Below, piece by piece: positions 63,503 to 64,000 of a stretch of 64,000 bases of DNA; within the stretch, counting starts at the first letter, position 1; each line of letters opens with the position of its first letter. Source of the stretch: Ruminococcus sp. Lineage in GTDB: Bacteria; Bacillota_A; Clostridia; Oscillospirales; Ruminococcaceae. Location: positions 1 through 64,000 of the forward strand of contig NZ_JAIKXF010000087.1 in assembly GCF_024684275.1 (NCBI RefSeq), read 5' to 3'. The notes below the pieces were generated by a model. That model did not search any database. It saw only the letters and a program-made list of their open reading frames with translations, and had not been told where the DNA came from. A program made the position numbers and the translations under genes.

Positions 63503-63542
63503 AAAATCCCGACACCGAAGAACACTGAAACTTCGGCATCGG
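63503..63542 (-). terminator. intrinsic terminator of the ABC-F leader
   Basis: CCGA..CCGAAG (63509-63520) pairs with CTTCGG..TCGG (63531-63542) around a 10-nt loop, followed on the minus strand by ATTTTTTT. Confidence 0.78.
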
Positions 63543-63543
63543 T

Positions 63544-63630
63544 TCAATGAGGATGATTTTCAAAAGCCCTCGCAGGCTTACAGATAGACATTTCTGCTAT
63601 CCGCATGAGAATTGGAACTTCAAGGACCAT
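63544..63630 (-). CDS. 28-aa leader peptide (candidate)
   Basis: ATG at 63630, stop TGA at 63544, peptide MVLEVPILMRIAEMSICKPA followed by eight more residues ending HPH. It starts about 6 nt after the predicted transcription start, so it would be leaderless or start at the internal ATG at 63606. The stop codon abuts the terminator stem, as expected if translation controls the hairpin. No clear RBS, so moderate confidence only. Confidence 0.4.
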   Translation of the reverse strand: MVLEVPILMRIAEMSICKPARAFENHPH

Positions 63631-63642
63631 TCTCTGTATACT

Positions 63643-63671
63643 ATATTATCATGGATAGTTTACATTTGCAA
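63643..63671 (-). promoter_or_regulatory. promoter of the ABC-F leader
   Basis: Minus-strand -35 TTGCAA (63671-63666), 17-bp spacer, -10 TAATAT (63648-63643). Confidence 0.55.
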
Positions 63672-63775
63672 CTCATTTTTTGCAGATTAGGTGGACAAAT
63701 CAAAGCTGTTTGTACATATTCACGAAAAAACACAGGTTTTCTCCTCTGACTTTGCGCAAATGCTCATTTGCCAAA

Positions 63776-63808
63776 AAGCACCGTAAAGGTTATTTCTTTA
63801 CGGTGCTT
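63776..63808 (-). terminator. terminator of the SulP-like gene
   Basis: A perfect 13-bp stem (63776-63788 with 63796-63808), 7-nt loop, then TTTTT on the minus strand, just past the stop at 63814. Confidence 0.9.
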
Positions 63809-63813
63809 CTGAT

Positions 63814-64000
63814 TTATTTCACTTTCTTTGATTCTATCTCTTTCTCTATAGCCTCTGCCCTCGCCAAAGCTGTATCAATATGGTCGCAGAAGTTCTGCTC
63901 GCCTACCCTCTCAACAAAGCCTGCCTTTCTCATTACCTTCATAGGCTGCTCGTTTACGTGAGAGAATACTACCTTTACGTTATGGCGCTCACAGCGCTTT
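63814..64000 (-). CDS. SulP-family anion transporter, C-terminal STAS domain (partial)
   Basis: Only the last 61 codons are in the window. They read VVFSHVNEQPMKVMRKAGF and then FCDHIDTALARAEAIEKEI, the typical end of the STAS domain of SulP sulfate/bicarbonate transporters. The membrane part lies beyond the right edge. The reading frame enters at 63999. Confidence 0.75.
   Translation of the reverse strand, partial: KRCERHNVKVVFSHVNEQPMKVMRKAGFVERVGEQNFCDHIDTALARAEAIEKEIESKKVK

Larger units (their letters stand above)
63503..63636 (-). ncRNA. leader RNA / attenuator upstream of the ABC-F gene
   Basis: Minus-strand unit of about 135 nt with a promoter (63643-63671), a 28-codon ORF (63544-63630), three hairpins (GAGAATGG/CCA.ATTCTC, GATAG/CTATC, AAGCC/GGCTT) and an intrinsic terminator (63509-63542 plus T-run). 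The layout is that of ribosome-dependent attenuators known before some ABC-F and erm genes. The gene start is 240 nt further on because repeat copy D intervenes. It may instead be a free small RNA. Confidence 0.55.

Overview
The window reads as chromosomal DNA of a cellulolytic Ruminococcus (Oscillospiraceae, Clostridia). Four secreted plant-cell-wall enzymes end in type I dockerins of one close-knit class (WGDANCD...VDMSD...LANPNKYG after Thr-rich linkers). A fifth secreted protein carries a different dockerin and a cohesin-like domain. The housekeeping neighbourhoods are also clostridial: an ispH-rpsA fusion, phoH-ybeY-era-yqzL-recO, and a TepA-like protease next to ftsK. The species cannot be fixed from sequence alone; R. 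albus, R. flavefaciens and R. champanellensis are the relatives to compare.

Layout. 1-5.9 kb: two GH9 cellulases on the minus strand, the first cut by the window edge. 6.2-14.1 kb: a plus-strand run of TepA-like protease, FtsK, cohesin-like/dockerin protein, cytidylate kinase, PlsC and IspH-S1 fusion. 14.2-16.8 kb: an AraC/GyrI regulator with a MutS-like ATPase. 17.1-20.5 kb: a pectin methylesterase-pectate lyase-dockerin protein. 20.9-32.7 kb: a long minus-strand polyamine cluster (SpeD, Arg/Orn/Lys decarboxylase, SpeE, SpeB, carboxynorspermidine synthase and decarboxylase) mixed with small membrane proteins, a GNAT, a cyclophilin lipoprotein, a VanZ-like protein, an acyltransferase and a phosphatase. 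32.8-34.7 kb: a sugar-sensor/GGDEF protein. 34.8-38.6 kb: CYTH-phoH-ybeY-era-yqzL-recO. 39.8-45.6 kb: GAPDH, a PLC-like protein, GH25 lysozyme, mannose-6-phosphate isomerase and a ROK glucokinase. 45.8-47.9 kb: a second sugar-sensor protein with a dead GGDEF and an AraC domain. 48.3-51.2 kb: an ECF-type sigma factor with a membrane-anchored beta-propeller partner. 51.3-55.5 kb: two zinc-ribbon membrane proteins, a Ca/Na antiporter, an ArsB/CitM-type permease and a cytidylate-kinase-like protein. 55.9-58.2 kb: a GH26 mannanase with dockerin. 58.5-61.6 kb: endonuclease III, YjbQ, sirtuin, lipoprotein. 61.7-64.0 kb: an ABC-F ATPase with an upstream leader, then the end of a SulP transporter.

The regulatory DNA is unusually readable. 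About seventeen promoters have near-consensus -35/-10 hexamers with exactly 17 bp spacers. The most notable non-coding signals are: (1) an identical 13-bp direct-repeat motif placed 3 bp downstream of the -10 of two dockerin-enzyme genes; (2) a roughly 300-nt structured leader with its own promoter and terminator ahead of the polyamine operon; (3) a leader with a 28-codon ORF and a terminator upstream of the ABC-F gene; (4) a family of four ~118-bp intergenic elements made of heptad repeats around a core with covarying hairpins; (5) a ~300-nt hairpin-rich element at 55.6 kb. No tRNA, rRNA, CRISPR array or transposase gene was seen.
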